Notes under the pieces: generated by a model
The model's database searches: none
Told to the model about the DNA's origin: nothing
The model's input: only the letters and a program-made list of their open reading frames with translations
Part shown: one piece after another, positions 15,758 through 23,650 of the stretch
How the letters are laid out: each line of letters starts with the position of its first letter
How positions within the stretch are numbered: the stretch's first letter is position 1
Translations under genes and position numbers: made by a program
Assembly: GCF_009827055.1 (NCBI RefSeq)
Contig: NZ_WUMK01000002.1
Coordinates: 248,001 to 312,000, forward strand
Length of the DNA stretch: 64,000 nt
From: Shinella kummerowiae
GTDB lineage: Bacteria; Pseudomonadota; Alphaproteobacteria; Rhizobiales; Rhizobiaceae
Direction of reading: 5' to 3'

Positions 15758-17119
15758 CTAGCTCCGGCCCGTCTCGGAAAACTGCTGCGCCGTCAGCGCC
15801 GGCACGCGAAGAGCAAGAAAAACTCCTCGGAACGCCAAAAACAGATTGAGCGCCAGCCAGAGCCCGTGATTGCCGAAGAGCGGCACGAAAAGGGCGAGTG
15901 CCACCAGATAGCCGGCAAAGGCTGCCAGCATCATGTTGCGCATGGCCGACGACCAGGTCGCGCCGATGAACACGCCATCCATCTGGAAGGCCAGCGCCCC
16001 GGTAATCGCCGTCAGTGCCGCCCAGGGCAGGTATTTTGCCGCCTCCGTCCTGACGCTTTCCGTTGTCGTCAGCAGGCCGATCACGTCCGCGCCGAACACA
16101 AGGAACAAGGCCGTCGTGATCGCGCCGAGCCCGAACGACCAAAACATGGTGAGCTTCACGGCGCGGTCGAAAGCCGGCCGGAAATTCGCACCGAACGCCC
16201 GGCCGACAAGTTGCTCCGCCGCATTGGCGAGGCCGTCGAGATAATAGCCGGCAACAAGGAAGATGTTCATCAGCACCGCATTGGCGGCAAGCACCAGCGG
16301 CCCCATGGACGAACCGATGCGGGTCATGATGGCGAAGGCGCCGATCAGCACGAAGGTGCGGATCATGATATCCCGGTTGAGCGAAAACAGCGCCCGCAGC
16401 CGGTCGCGCGAGAAGATCTCGGCCCGGGCGGGACGATGGGCGCGGTCGAAGCGCGACACGACGATGAGCAGGCCTGCCAGCATGCCGATCGTCTCGCCGG
16501 CAAAGGTGCCCCAGGCGATGCCGGCAATGCCCCAGCCTAGCCCGAGGCCAAGCCCAATCGACAGCACGATGTTGATGCCGTTGATGATCGCCTGCAGCAG
16601 CAGCCCCGTCATGCCCTGCCCGCGCCCCAGCACGAAGCCGAGCAGCGCATAGTTGGCGAGCGCCATGGGGGCGGACAGCACGCGGATCGTGAAATAGGTC
16701 GATGTCACGTCCGCCACGCCCGGCGACGGCGCCATCAGGACGAGCCCGGCCGACAAAAGCAATGGCGAGAGCAGCGTAATGGCAAGCCCGCAACAGAGCG
16801 CGATGATGAGCGAGCGCCAATAGACCGCCTGTTCCTCGCGCCGGTCGCCGCGGCCGAAAGCCTGTGCAACGAGCCCGGTGGTGGAGGCCCGCAGGAAATT
16901 GAAGCTGCCAAGCAGAAGATCGAAGATCACCGCACCGATGGCCAGGCCGGCAAGGGCGTCCGCCGAGCCGAGCCGGCCGGCAACCGCGGTATCCGTGAGC
17001 CCGATCAGCGGCGTCGTCAGGAAGCCGAGCGTCATGGGAATGGCGATCGCCAGCACCAGCCGATGCGTCACCTCGAAGGGGCCTGCCCCCTCGTTCTCGC
17101 CTGCTGCCGTAGCGCTCAT
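15758..17119 (-). CDS. MATE-family multidrug/toxin efflux transporter
   Basis: A 453-residue inner-membrane antiporter with about twelve hydrophobic spans. The first span region, VLAIAIPMTLGFLTTPLIGL followed by TDTAVAGRLGSADALAGLAI, is the standard MATE N-terminus, and the pseudo-repeat appears in the second half (ANAVLMNIFLVAGYYLDGLA followed by AAEQLVGRAFGA). It resembles the DinF/NorM group and would export cationic compounds in exchange for Na+ or H+. It is the last gene of a minus-strand run: DUF6460-like, CAP-domain lipoprotein, ABM-fold enzyme, then this gene 10 bases on. Substrate unknown. Confidence 0.92.
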   Translation of the reverse strand: MSATAAGENEGAGPFEVTHRLVLAIAIPMTLGFLTTPLIGLTDTAVAGRLGSADALAGLAIGAVIFDLLLGSFNFLRASTTGLVAQAFGRGDRREEQAVYWRSLIIALCCGLAITLLSPLLLSAGLVLMAPSPGVADVTSTYFTIRVLSAPMALANYALLGFVLGRGQGMTGLLLQAIINGINIVLSIGLGLGLGWGIAGIAWGTFAGETIGMLAGLLIVVSRFDRAHRPARAEIFSRDRLRALFSLNRDIMIRTFVLIGAFAIMTRIGSSMGPLVLAANAVLMNIFLVAGYYLDGLANAAEQLVGRAFGANFRPAFDRAVKLTMFWSFGLGAITTALFLVFGADVIGLLTTTESVRTEAAKYLPWAALTAITGALAFQMDGVFIGATWSSAMRNMMLAAFAGYLVALALFVPLFGNHGLWLALNLFLAFRGVFLALRVPALTAQQFSETGRS

Positions 17120-17129
17120 GCCCTGCCCT

Positions 17130-17450
17130 CTACTTGGCGCTCATCAGGATCGGCGTCACCGGCACGAGGCGGAGCGCACGGACCATGGAGGCCGTGAGCA
17201 TCTTGTACTTCTGAAAATGCGGCGTGGCGAGATGGGCCTGATACGCGTTTTCATCGGCATAGACTTCCAGCAGCCGGATCTTCTCCGGCGCTTCGAAGAG
17301 CGCCACCGCGTGCAGCATCAGGACGCCCGGTTCGAGGCGAACGGAAGCCTCGATCTCTTCCGCAAGCAAGGCGTTGTACGCGTCGAGTTGAGCGGGATCG
17401 ATCTCGAGTTCGGCAATCCGGACAATCCGCTGATCTCGACCTCGCTCCAC
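17130..17450 (-). CDS. Antibiotic-biosynthesis-monooxygenase (ABM) fold protein, putative quinol monooxygenase
   Basis: A 106-residue single-domain ABM protein. The pattern IVRIAELEIDPAQLDAYNAL, RLEPGVLMLHAV, IRLLEVYADENAYQAHLATP with the H-x-x-x-x-F segment (HFQKY) is typical of the dimeric ferredoxin-like YgiN/ABM group. These small proteins oxidise quinols or detoxify reactive carbonyl compounds without cofactor, but many members have no tested activity. The start is a GTG at 17450 with AGAGGG just before it. It lies 10 bases upstream of the MATE exporter gene and 33 after the CAP lipoprotein gene, so co-transcription with the exporter is likely. Confidence 0.78.
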   Translation of the reverse strand: MERGRDQRIVRIAELEIDPAQLDAYNALLAEEIEASVRLEPGVLMLHAVALFEAPEKIRLLEVYADENAYQAHLATPHFQKYKMLTASMVRALRLVPVTPILMSAK

Positions 17451-17483
17451 GCGTCCCTCTCTTGGCTATGAATATGGGCAAAC

Positions 17484-17975
17484 TCAGCCCGACAGCACCA
17501 TCGCCCAATAAGGCCGGTTGCCGGTTGCCGGATTGGAAACGACCGCAACGCCGAGACCCCGGAAGCGCGTCCCAAGCATGTTTTCCAGATGTTTTGGCGA
17601 CCGGTACCAAGCATCGAAAGCGTCCGTCGCGTTATCCTGTCCGGCGGCGATGTTTTCCGCAGCCGGCAGCGCCACCTCCATGCCCTTCATGCGTTTGGCG
17701 AAGTTCGCGCCGAAGCCGATATTGTGCTCCATCTTGCCGGCAGAGGCCATCCGGCTCGCCTGGTCCATCGCCGCCTGCTGCGCCGCTTTGTCGATGACGA
17801 GCGCCGGCACGCCGCGATCGGCCCTGAGCTTGTTGACAAGCGCAAGCGAGGCCGGCGTCTGGTCGCTTCCGGTGCCGGCCGACGGGCTCAAAACGCCGGT
17901 GGTGGAGCAGCCCGCAGCAAGCGCTGCGACGGTCGCCGCGGAAGCGGCAAGCAAGGATCGGCGGGAAAACAGCAT
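17484..17975 (-). CDS. CAP (SCP/PR-1)-domain lipoprotein
   Basis: A 163-residue exported protein. The N-terminus MLFSRRSLLAASAATVAALA runs into AGC, a lipobox with Cys23; the twin arginine at 5-6 makes Tat export possible. The rest is a compact CAP domain: LALVNKLRADRGVPALVIDK, AAMDQASRMASAGKMEHNIG with the His of the CAP cavity, AENIAAGQDNATDAFDAWYR, SPKHLENMLGTRFRGLGVAV and RPYWAMVLSG. All usual CAP landmarks are present. The start at 17975 is preferred to the in-frame TTG two codons earlier, which overlaps the stop of the upstream gene. Bacterial CAP lipoproteins have been tied to envelope maintenance, but no role is settled. Confidence 0.85.
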   Translation of the reverse strand: MLFSRRSLLAASAATVAALAAGCSTTGVLSPSAGTGSDQTPASLALVNKLRADRGVPALVIDKAAQQAAMDQASRMASAGKMEHNIGFGANFAKRMKGMEVALPAAENIAAGQDNATDAFDAWYRSPKHLENMLGTRFRGLGVAVVSNPATGNRPYWAMVLSG

Positions 17976-17977
17976 GT

Positions 17978-18244
17978 TCAACGACGGTAGCTGAAGAGAC
18001 GGATGAGAATGAAGACCGGGATGACGATGACGGCGCCAAGCAGCAGGTAATCGCCGAGACGACCGAGCGTCTTGAAGCCGGTGTTCCAGAGATCGAGGAA
18101 GAAATCGCGCACGGCAAACAGAATGTCATCCGGATAGAGCCCGAAGATCGACATCAGGAAGCCGACGGCCACCGACAGGATCAGGAGCTTGATGAGCACG
18201 CGCAGGGGGCTATCGCCCAGAAACCCGTTCACGCCATTCGACAT
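17978..18244 (-). CDS. Small two-span membrane protein, DUF6460-like
   Basis: An 88-residue protein starting MSNGVNGFLGDSPLRVLIKL. Two hydrophobic segments are visible, LLILSVAVGFLMSIFGL (about 20-36) and YLLLGAVIVIPVFILIRLF (about 66-84), with a short acidic/aromatic loop that includes DILFAVRDFFLDLW. This matches my memory of the DUF6460 family of alphaproteobacteria; the function is unknown. The longer open frame upstream of 18244 lacks family character. Its stop is two bases from the CAP lipoprotein ATG, so it heads the four-gene minus-strand run that ends in the MATE exporter. Confidence 0.75.
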   Translation of the reverse strand: MSNGVNGFLGDSPLRVLIKLLILSVAVGFLMSIFGLYPDDILFAVRDFFLDLWNTGFKTLGRLGDYLLLGAVIVIPVFILIRLFSYRR

Positions 18245-18388
18245 CCGCTGATTCTCCAAAAACTCGTATTCCTTCAGATAAGCGGTCAGCCCCTCTACCG
18301 CAAGCAAAGGCGGCGCCCTGAGAATTCGCTTGCCTTTTGCCGCGGCCCTGCCATGTAGCTGCGCCAGCTTCCCCATTTTCGAGCACCC

Positions 18389-19333
18389 ATGACGAGCCCG
18401 CATTTCTCCTCCGGCGATCTCATCGCCGACCGCCGCGCCGACTACGCCCGCATGTTTGCGGAATCGGGCGAGTTCGCGGAGGCGCACGAGGTCATGGAAC
18501 AGGCGCTCGAACAGGTGCCGACCTGGGCCGCCGGCTGGTTCCGGCTCGCCGAATATGCCGAAAAATCAGGCCGCAAGGAGGCGGCGACCCTCGCACTCGA
18601 AAAAGTCGTGGCTCTCGACCCGACCGACATTTTCGGCGCTGGCCTGAAACTCGCCGTGCTCGGCGCGAAAGATGCACCCGCCACGCCCCCGAGTTCCTAT
18701 GTCGAACGCCTCTTCGACGACTACGCCGACCGCTTCGACACGGCCCTCGTCGAGCGGCTGGACTATACCGTGCCGCAGACGCTGGCCCGGCTCGTGCGCA
18801 AACATGCGGGTGAAAACGCCCATTTCGACCTCGTCTCGGATATCGGCTGCGGCACCGGCCTGTTCGGCGCAGAAATCCGCGCCCATGCCGGCCGCCTCGA
18901 AGGCTTCGACCTTTCCGCCGGCATGCTGGCCAAGGCACAGGACAAAGCGGTCTACGACCGTCTGGCACAGGCCGACCTGTCACTCCCGGCAAAAATAAGC
19001 GGCCTGTTCGCCGATGACGCGGGGCAAGCGCGCGCCGACCTCGTCAGCGCCGCCGACGTGCTGATGTATCTCGGCGATCTGGCGGAGGTTTTCCCGAGTG
19101 CTGCGCTCCTCACCAAACCTGGTGGTCTCTTCGCCTTTTCGGTCGAGGATGGCGGTGAAGCCGATGCCCCTTTGCTGCGCCCGTCGCTGCGGTATGCGCA
19201 TCCGGAAACCTTCATCCGCCGGCGGATGGCGGAAACCGGTTTTGATTTCGTCGCGCTCGAAAAAAGCGTCATCCGGCGCGATGCCGGTCAGCCGGTGCAC
19301 GGTCTGCTCTTCCTCGCGCGGCGGCAGGGATAG
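18389..19333 (+). CDS. TPR-fused class I SAM-dependent methyltransferase
   Basis: A 314-residue protein. The first 90 residues read as two TPR-like helix pairs (EFAEAHEVMEQALEQVPTWA, AAGWFRLAEYAEKSGRKEAA). A linker with SSYVERLFDDYADRFDTALV follows. Then comes a methyltransferase core: motif I LVSDIGCGTGLFGAEIR (about 150-166), the acidic end of strand 2 in EGFDLSAGMLAKA, and SAADVLMYLGDL as motif IV. This arrangement is seen in a predicted TPR-methyltransferase family common in alphaproteobacteria, with no confirmed substrate. It is divergent from the DUF6460-like gene, with about 145 bases between starts, and is a single-gene unit. Confidence 0.85.
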   Translation: MTSPHFSSGDLIADRRADYARMFAESGEFAEAHEVMEQALEQVPTWAAGWFRLAEYAEKSGRKEAATLALEKVVALDPTDIFGAGLKLAVLGAKDAPATPPSSYVERLFDDYADRFDTALVERLDYTVPQTLARLVRKHAGENAHFDLVSDIGCGTGLFGAEIRAHAGRLEGFDLSAGMLAKAQDKAVYDRLAQADLSLPAKISGLFADDAGQARADLVSAADVLMYLGDLAEVFPSAALLTKPGGLFAFSVEDGGEADAPLLRPSLRYAHPETFIRRRMAETGFDFVALEKSVIRRDAGQPVHGLLFLARRQG

Positions 19334-19386
19334 GCTTGCACGGACGGCGCGACCCGATACAACACACAGACCACCGGAGATCAGGC

Positions 19387-20022
19387 ATGGACGTTGATAA
19401 GCGGCGTTTCGGCTTCTGGAACCCCACCCCGACCCGCCATACCCCGCTGGAAGATGCGCAAGGCCTCTTCGCCAGCAGTATGATCGCCGCCCTCGGCCTT
19501 GCCTTGATGAGCAGCGCCGGGCTGGTGGCGAGCGGCACGGCCGGCGTCGCCTTCATCCTGCACTATCTCACCGGCTACAGCTTCGGCCTGTTCTACACCG
19601 TCGTGAATATCCCCTTCTACGTGCTGGCGCTGAAGCGCCTCGGCTGGGCCTTCACGATCAAGACGATCATCGCCGTCTCCCTCACCTCCGCCATCACCGA
19701 GCTGCAGCCGCATTTCGTGCGCATCGAGAGCATCGATCCGATGTGGACGGCGGTGCTGGCCGGCATCCTGCTCGGTTTCGGCCTGCTCGGCCTCTACCGT
19801 CACCGCGCCAGCCTCGGCGGGGTCGGCGTGCTCGCGGTCTATCTGCAGGAGCGCTTCGGCATCCGCGCCGGCCTCGTGCAGCTCGCCTTCGACCTTTTCG
19901 TGCTGGTCGCCGCCTTCCTGGTCGCCCCGCCCTTCATCGTGCTCTGCTCGGTCGTCGGCGCCGTGGTGTTGAACCTCTTCCTCACCGTCAACCACCGCGC
20001 CGACCGCTATATCGCCATGTGA
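19387..20022 (+). CDS. YitT-family membrane protein
   Basis: A 211-residue inner-membrane protein. About five to six hydrophobic segments are visible, with the YitT signature GLVASGTAGVAFILHYLTGY followed by FGLFYTVVNIPFYVLALKRL. A later GGVGVLAVYLQERFGIRAG repeats the Gly-rich motif. The family is widespread, and its function (perhaps transport) is not known. The start at 19387 is chosen because the conserved protein begins there and AGATCAGG lies just upstream; the frame extends 17 codons further without support. It is 12 bases before a second small membrane-protein gene. Confidence 0.85.
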   Translation: MDVDKRRFGFWNPTPTRHTPLEDAQGLFASSMIAALGLALMSSAGLVASGTAGVAFILHYLTGYSFGLFYTVVNIPFYVLALKRLGWAFTIKTIIAVSLTSAITELQPHFVRIESIDPMWTAVLAGILLGFGLLGLYRHRASLGGVGVLAVYLQERFGIRAGLVQLAFDLFVLVAAFLVAPPFIVLCSVVGAVVLNLFLTVNHRADRYIAM

Positions 20023-20034
20023 CGGCCCTGAGAG

Positions 20035-20283
20035 ATGAAGACCTTTGGCCGCCTCCTGCTGTCCGCCGTGCTGTCGTTTGTAACCAGCCTGATCGTGGCC
20101 GGACTGTTTCTGCCGGTCTATGGCATCTTCGAAGGTGGGCCATACAATTGCCTGAACGACGGCGTTGCGACGTGCCTTTCCGGCATTCCGTTGAGCGCGC
20201 TGATTTACGGGCCGCTGTTTTCCATCGCGGGCACCGTGATCGGCACGCCGATTTTCATGGTGATCCTCGCGTTTCGCGACTGA
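20035..20283 (+). CDS. Small membrane protein of unknown function
   Basis: An 82-residue protein with two strong hydrophobic segments: GRLLLSAVLSFVTSLIVAGL (about 5-28) and YGPLFSIAGTVIGTPIFMVI (about 58-77). The loop between them contains two cysteines (NCLNDGVATCLSG) that could pair on the periplasmic side. It follows the YitT gene by 12 bases with GAGAG before the ATG, so it is probably co-transcribed. I do not recognise a family; size and position suggest an accessory of YitT or an independent envelope protein. Confidence 0.65.
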   Translation: MKTFGRLLLSAVLSFVTSLIVAGLFLPVYGIFEGGPYNCLNDGVATCLSGIPLSALIYGPLFSIAGTVIGTPIFMVILAFRD

Positions 20284-20374
20284 CCGCCGTCGCTCCGTCA
20301 GCATGGGCTTGCGGCCGTCAGCTATTTTTCGGGCGACTGCTTCACATTCCCCCGGCGACGACTAGCTTAGCCCG

Positions 20375-22900
20375 GTGAGCATCATCGATTCTGCCGCCGG
20401 CCTCCACCTCCTTCCCTCCCCCTTCGCCGACTGGTTTGCGGCCAAGGGCTGGCAGCCGCGCGCGCACCAGATGGAGCTTTTGGCCCGCGCGACGGCCGGC
20501 GAGAGCCTGCTGCTGATTGCTCCCACCGGCGCCGGCAAGACGCTGGCGGGCTTCCTCCCTGCCCTGACCGACCTGACGCGCCGCGGAAAAATCCCGCCCG
20601 GCAGCGCCTTCACCGGCGTCCACACGCTGTATATCTCGCCGCTCAAGGCACTTGCCGTCGATATCGAACGCAACCTGATGAAGCCCGTTTCGGACATGGG
20701 CCTGCCGATCTCCGTCGAGACCCGCACCGGCGACACGCCACAGGCCAAGCGCCAGCGGCAGCGGCTCAATCCGCCCGACATCCTGCTGACGACGCCAGAA
20801 CAGGTCGCCCTCCTCATCGCCAACGGCGAGGCGGAGCGCTTCTTCAAAGACCTGAAATACGTGATCTTCGACGAGCTGCATTCGCTCGCCACCTCCAAGC
20901 GTGGCCATCTGCTGTCGCTCGGCCTCGCAAGGCTGCGCCGCCTCGCGCCGGACCTTCGCACCATCGGGCTTTCCGCCACCGTCGCCGAGCCGATGGATCT
21001 GCGCCGCTGGCTTGTCGCACAGTCGCCGGACAGGGAAAACCACGCCGGTCTCGTCACGGCACCGGGTGGGGCAAAGCCGATCATCACCATCCTCAAGAGC
21101 GAGGAGCGCGTGCCGTGGTCCGGCCATCAGGCGAAATACGCCATGCCGGAGGTTTATGAGGCAATCAAGGCGCACCGCACCGCACTGCTCTTTGTCAACA
21201 CGCGCAGCCAGGCGGAAATCCTCTTTCAGGCACTCTGGAGCATCAATGAGGACACGTTGCCGATTGCGCTGCACCACGGCTCGCTTGATGTCGGCCAGCG
21301 CCGCAAGGTGGAGGCCGCCATGGCGGAAAACCGGCTACGCGCCGTCGTCGCCACCTCGACGCTCGACCTCGGCATCGACTGGGGCGACGTCGACCTCGTC
21401 ATCCATGTCGGCGCGCCGAAGGGAGCTTCGCGGCTGGCCCAGCGCATCGGCCGCGCCAACCACCGCATGGACGAGCCGAGCCGCGCCATCCTCGTTCCCG
21501 CCAACCGTTTCGAGGTGATGGAGTGCCAGGCGGCGCTCGACGCCAACTATCTCGGCGCGCAGGACACGCCGCCGGTCGGCGAGGGTACGCTCGACGTGCT
21601 CGCCCAGCACGTGCTCGGCATGGCCTGTGCTGCGCCGTTCGACGAGGATGCGCTCTTTGCCGAGGTCATCTCCGCCTCGCCCTATACAAGGCTTGCCCGC
21701 GAAAAATTCGGCCGCATCGTGCAATTCGTCGCCACCGGTGGCTATGCACTGAAAACCTACGAACGCTACGCCCGCATCCGCAAGACGATCGACGGGCTCT
21801 GGCGCATCTCCAACCCGCAAGTCGCGCAGCAATACCGCCTCAACCTCGGCACGATCGTCGAAATGCCGATGCTGAACGTGCGCATGGTCAAGCGCGGCGC
21901 GCGCGGCGCCGTCGGCCGCGGCGGCGCGTCGCTTGGCAAGGTGGAGGAATATTTCCTCGAAATGTTGGCGCCCGGCGACACGTTCCTGTTTTCCGGCAAG
22001 GTGCTGCGCTTCGAGGGCATCCGCGAGAACGAATGCCTCGTTTCCCAGGCCTTCTCGCTCGACCCGAAGGTGCCCGCCTATGCCGGCGGCAAATTCCCGC
22101 TCTCGACCTATCTCGCCGATCAGGTGCGCTCGATGCTGGACGACCCGCAGCGCTGGGGCGCGCTGCCCGAACAGGTGCGCGACTGGCTTGCCCTGCAACG
22201 CGACGTTTCCGCGCTGCCGAAGCGCGACGAGTTGCTGATCGAAACCTTTCCGCGCGGCAGCCGGCACTACATGGTCGCCTATCCGTTCGAGGGGCGGCTG
22301 GCGCACCAGACCCTCGGCATGCTGCTCACGCGCCGGCTGGAGCGCGCCGGCCGCCGGCCGCTCGGCTTCGTCGCCACCGACTATTCGCTCGCCGTCTGGG
22401 CGCTCGACGATCTCGGCTATTCGTTCGCCGTCGAACGCCCGTCGCTGGAAAACCTCTTCGACGAGGACATGCTGGGCGACGATCTGGAGGCCTGGCTCGA
22501 CGAAAGTTTCATGCTGAAGCGCACCTTCCGCAATTGCGCCGTGATTGCCGGTTTGATCGAGCAGCGCCATCCGGGCAAGGAAAAGACCGGGCGGCAGGTC
22601 ACCGTCTCCGCCGACCTGATCTACGACGTGCTGCGCAGCCACGAGCCGGACCACATCCTGCTCGAAGCGACGCGCAACGATGCAGCGGCCGGGCTTTTGG
22701 ATATTCAGCGATTGGGCGATATGCTGATGCGAATCAAAGGCCACATCACGCATCGGCGGCTCGACCGCATTTCGCCGCTCGCCGTGCCGATCATGCTGGA
22801 AATCGGCAAGGAGCCGGTGGCAGGCGAGGCGCAGGATTCGCTGCTGGCGGAAGCGGCAGACGACCTGATCGCCGAGGCGATGGGCGAGACACAGATTTAG
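20375..22900 (+). CDS. Ligase-associated DNA-damage-response DEXH-box helicase (Lhr-type)
   Basis: An 841-residue SF2 helicase beginning at a GTG. The N-terminal RecA domain has IAPTGAGKTLAGFLPAL (Walker A), LYISPLKALAVDIERNL, TTPEQVALL, FDELHSLATSKRG (DEXH box) and IGLSATVAEP. The second RecA domain has LLFVNTRSQAEILFQ, VATSTLDLGIDWG and RLAQRIGRANHRMDEP. The C-terminal Lhr-specific winged-helix/DUF part carries FPRGSRHYMVAYPFEGRLAH. Length matches the ligase-associated subgroup (about 800) rather than full-length Lhr (about 1500). It is 13 bases upstream of pdeM, its usual partner. The ATP-dependent ligase and exonuclease that complete the four-gene set elsewhere are not next to it. Confidence 0.93.
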   Translation: MSIIDSAAGLHLLPSPFADWFAAKGWQPRAHQMELLARATAGESLLLIAPTGAGKTLAGFLPALTDLTRRGKIPPGSAFTGVHTLYISPLKALAVDIERNLMKPVSDMGLPISVETRTGDTPQAKRQRQRLNPPDILLTTPEQVALLIANGEAERFFKDLKYVIFDELHSLATSKRGHLLSLGLARLRRLAPDLRTIGLSATVAEPMDLRRWLVAQSPDRENHAGLVTAPGGAKPIITILKSEERVPWSGHQAKYAMPEVYEAIKAHRTALLFVNTRSQAEILFQALWSINEDTLPIALHHGSLDVGQRRKVEAAMAENRLRAVVATSTLDLGIDWGDVDLVIHVGAPKGASRLAQRIGRANHRMDEPSRAILVPANRFEVMECQAALDANYLGAQDTPPVGEGTLDVLAQHVLGMACAAPFDEDALFAEVISASPYTRLAREKFGRIVQFVATGGYALKTYERYARIRKTIDGLWRISNPQVAQQYRLNLGTIVEMPMLNVRMVKRGARGAVGRGGASLGKVEEYFLEMLAPGDTFLFSGKVLRFEGIRENECLVSQAFSLDPKVPAYAGGKFPLSTYLADQVRSMLDDPQRWGALPEQVRDWLALQRDVSALPKRDELLIETFPRGSRHYMVAYPFEGRLAHQTLGMLLTRRLERAGRRPLGFVATDYSLAVWALDDLGYSFAVERPSLENLFDEDMLGDDLEAWLDESFMLKRTFRNCAVIAGLIEQRHPGKEKTGRQVTVSADLIYDVLRSHEPDHILLEATRNDAAAGLLDIQRLGDMLMRIKGHITHRRLDRISPLAVPIMLEIGKEPVAGEAQDSLLAEAADDLIAEAMGETQI

Positions 22901-22913
22901 GAATAGAACGCGC

Positions 22914-23639
22914 ATGCAGAGGCTGGCTCTGGCATCGATTGACATACAGGATTTCGGCGCCGTCTCGGCGCGCACCGTCGTCGCCGGCGTCGAGGCCGTG
23001 TGCGATCCGCTCGGCGCGCTCTACTTGCCGGAAACCCGACTGCTCGTCGTCTCCGATCTGCATCTCGAAAAGGGCGCCGCCTTCGCGCGCCGGGGCATGA
23101 TGCTGCCGCCCTACGACACGCTCGCGACGCTCAAGGTGCTGGAAGCCGTCATCACCCGGCACGATCCGGCCATCGTCGTCAGCCTCGGCGACAATTTTCA
23201 CGACCGCGTCGGCTCGGCCCATCTGCCGGATGTCTTCCGCAGCAAGATCGCGGAACTGGCGCGCGGGCGCGACTGGATCTGGATCAACGGCAACCACGAT
23301 CCGGATGGCACGGTGGATCTGCCCGGCCAATCGGCCGATGAGCTGCACTATGCCGGCCTCGCCTTCCGCCATGAGCCATCGCTGATTTCCCCCGCCGGCG
23401 AGATCGCCGGACATCTGCATCCTGCCGCCACCGTCATCCGCCGCGAGAAGGCGGTGCGCCGCCCCTGTTTCGCGACGGACGGGCGGCGGCTGCTGATGCC
23501 CGCCTTCGGCCTCATGACCGGCGGCCTCGACCTGCGCCACAAGGCGATGACCGGCCTCTTCAACCGGCCAAGCCTCGTCGCCCACATGCTCGGCCGTGAC
23601 CGCATCTATTCGGTGCGGTTCGCCAACCTGATCGGCTGA
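22914..23639 (+). CDS. pdeM: Ligase-associated DNA-damage-response endonuclease/phosphoesterase PdeM
   Basis: A 241-residue calcineurin-like metallophosphoesterase. The metal-binding blocks are all present in order: VVSDLHLEKGAAFARRG, LGDNFHDRVG, INGNHDPDG, then FRHEP and GHLHPAATV. It follows the Lhr-type helicase by 13 bases in the same transcript, the standard context for PdeM, thought to process DNA ends during repair. The stop is 11 bases from the convergent sugar-dehydrogenase gene, with no clear terminator between them. Family assignment is secure; the DNA substrate is established only by analogy. Confidence 0.92.
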   Translation: MQRLALASIDIQDFGAVSARTVVAGVEAVCDPLGALYLPETRLLVVSDLHLEKGAAFARRGMMLPPYDTLATLKVLEAVITRHDPAIVVSLGDNFHDRVGSAHLPDVFRSKIAELARGRDWIWINGNHDPDGTVDLPGQSADELHYAGLAFRHEPSLISPAGEIAGHLHPAATVIRREKAVRRPCFATDGRRLLMPAFGLMTGGLDLRHKAMTGLFNRPSLVAHMLGRDRIYSVRFANLIG

Positions 23640-23650
23640 GGCGTCGCCGT

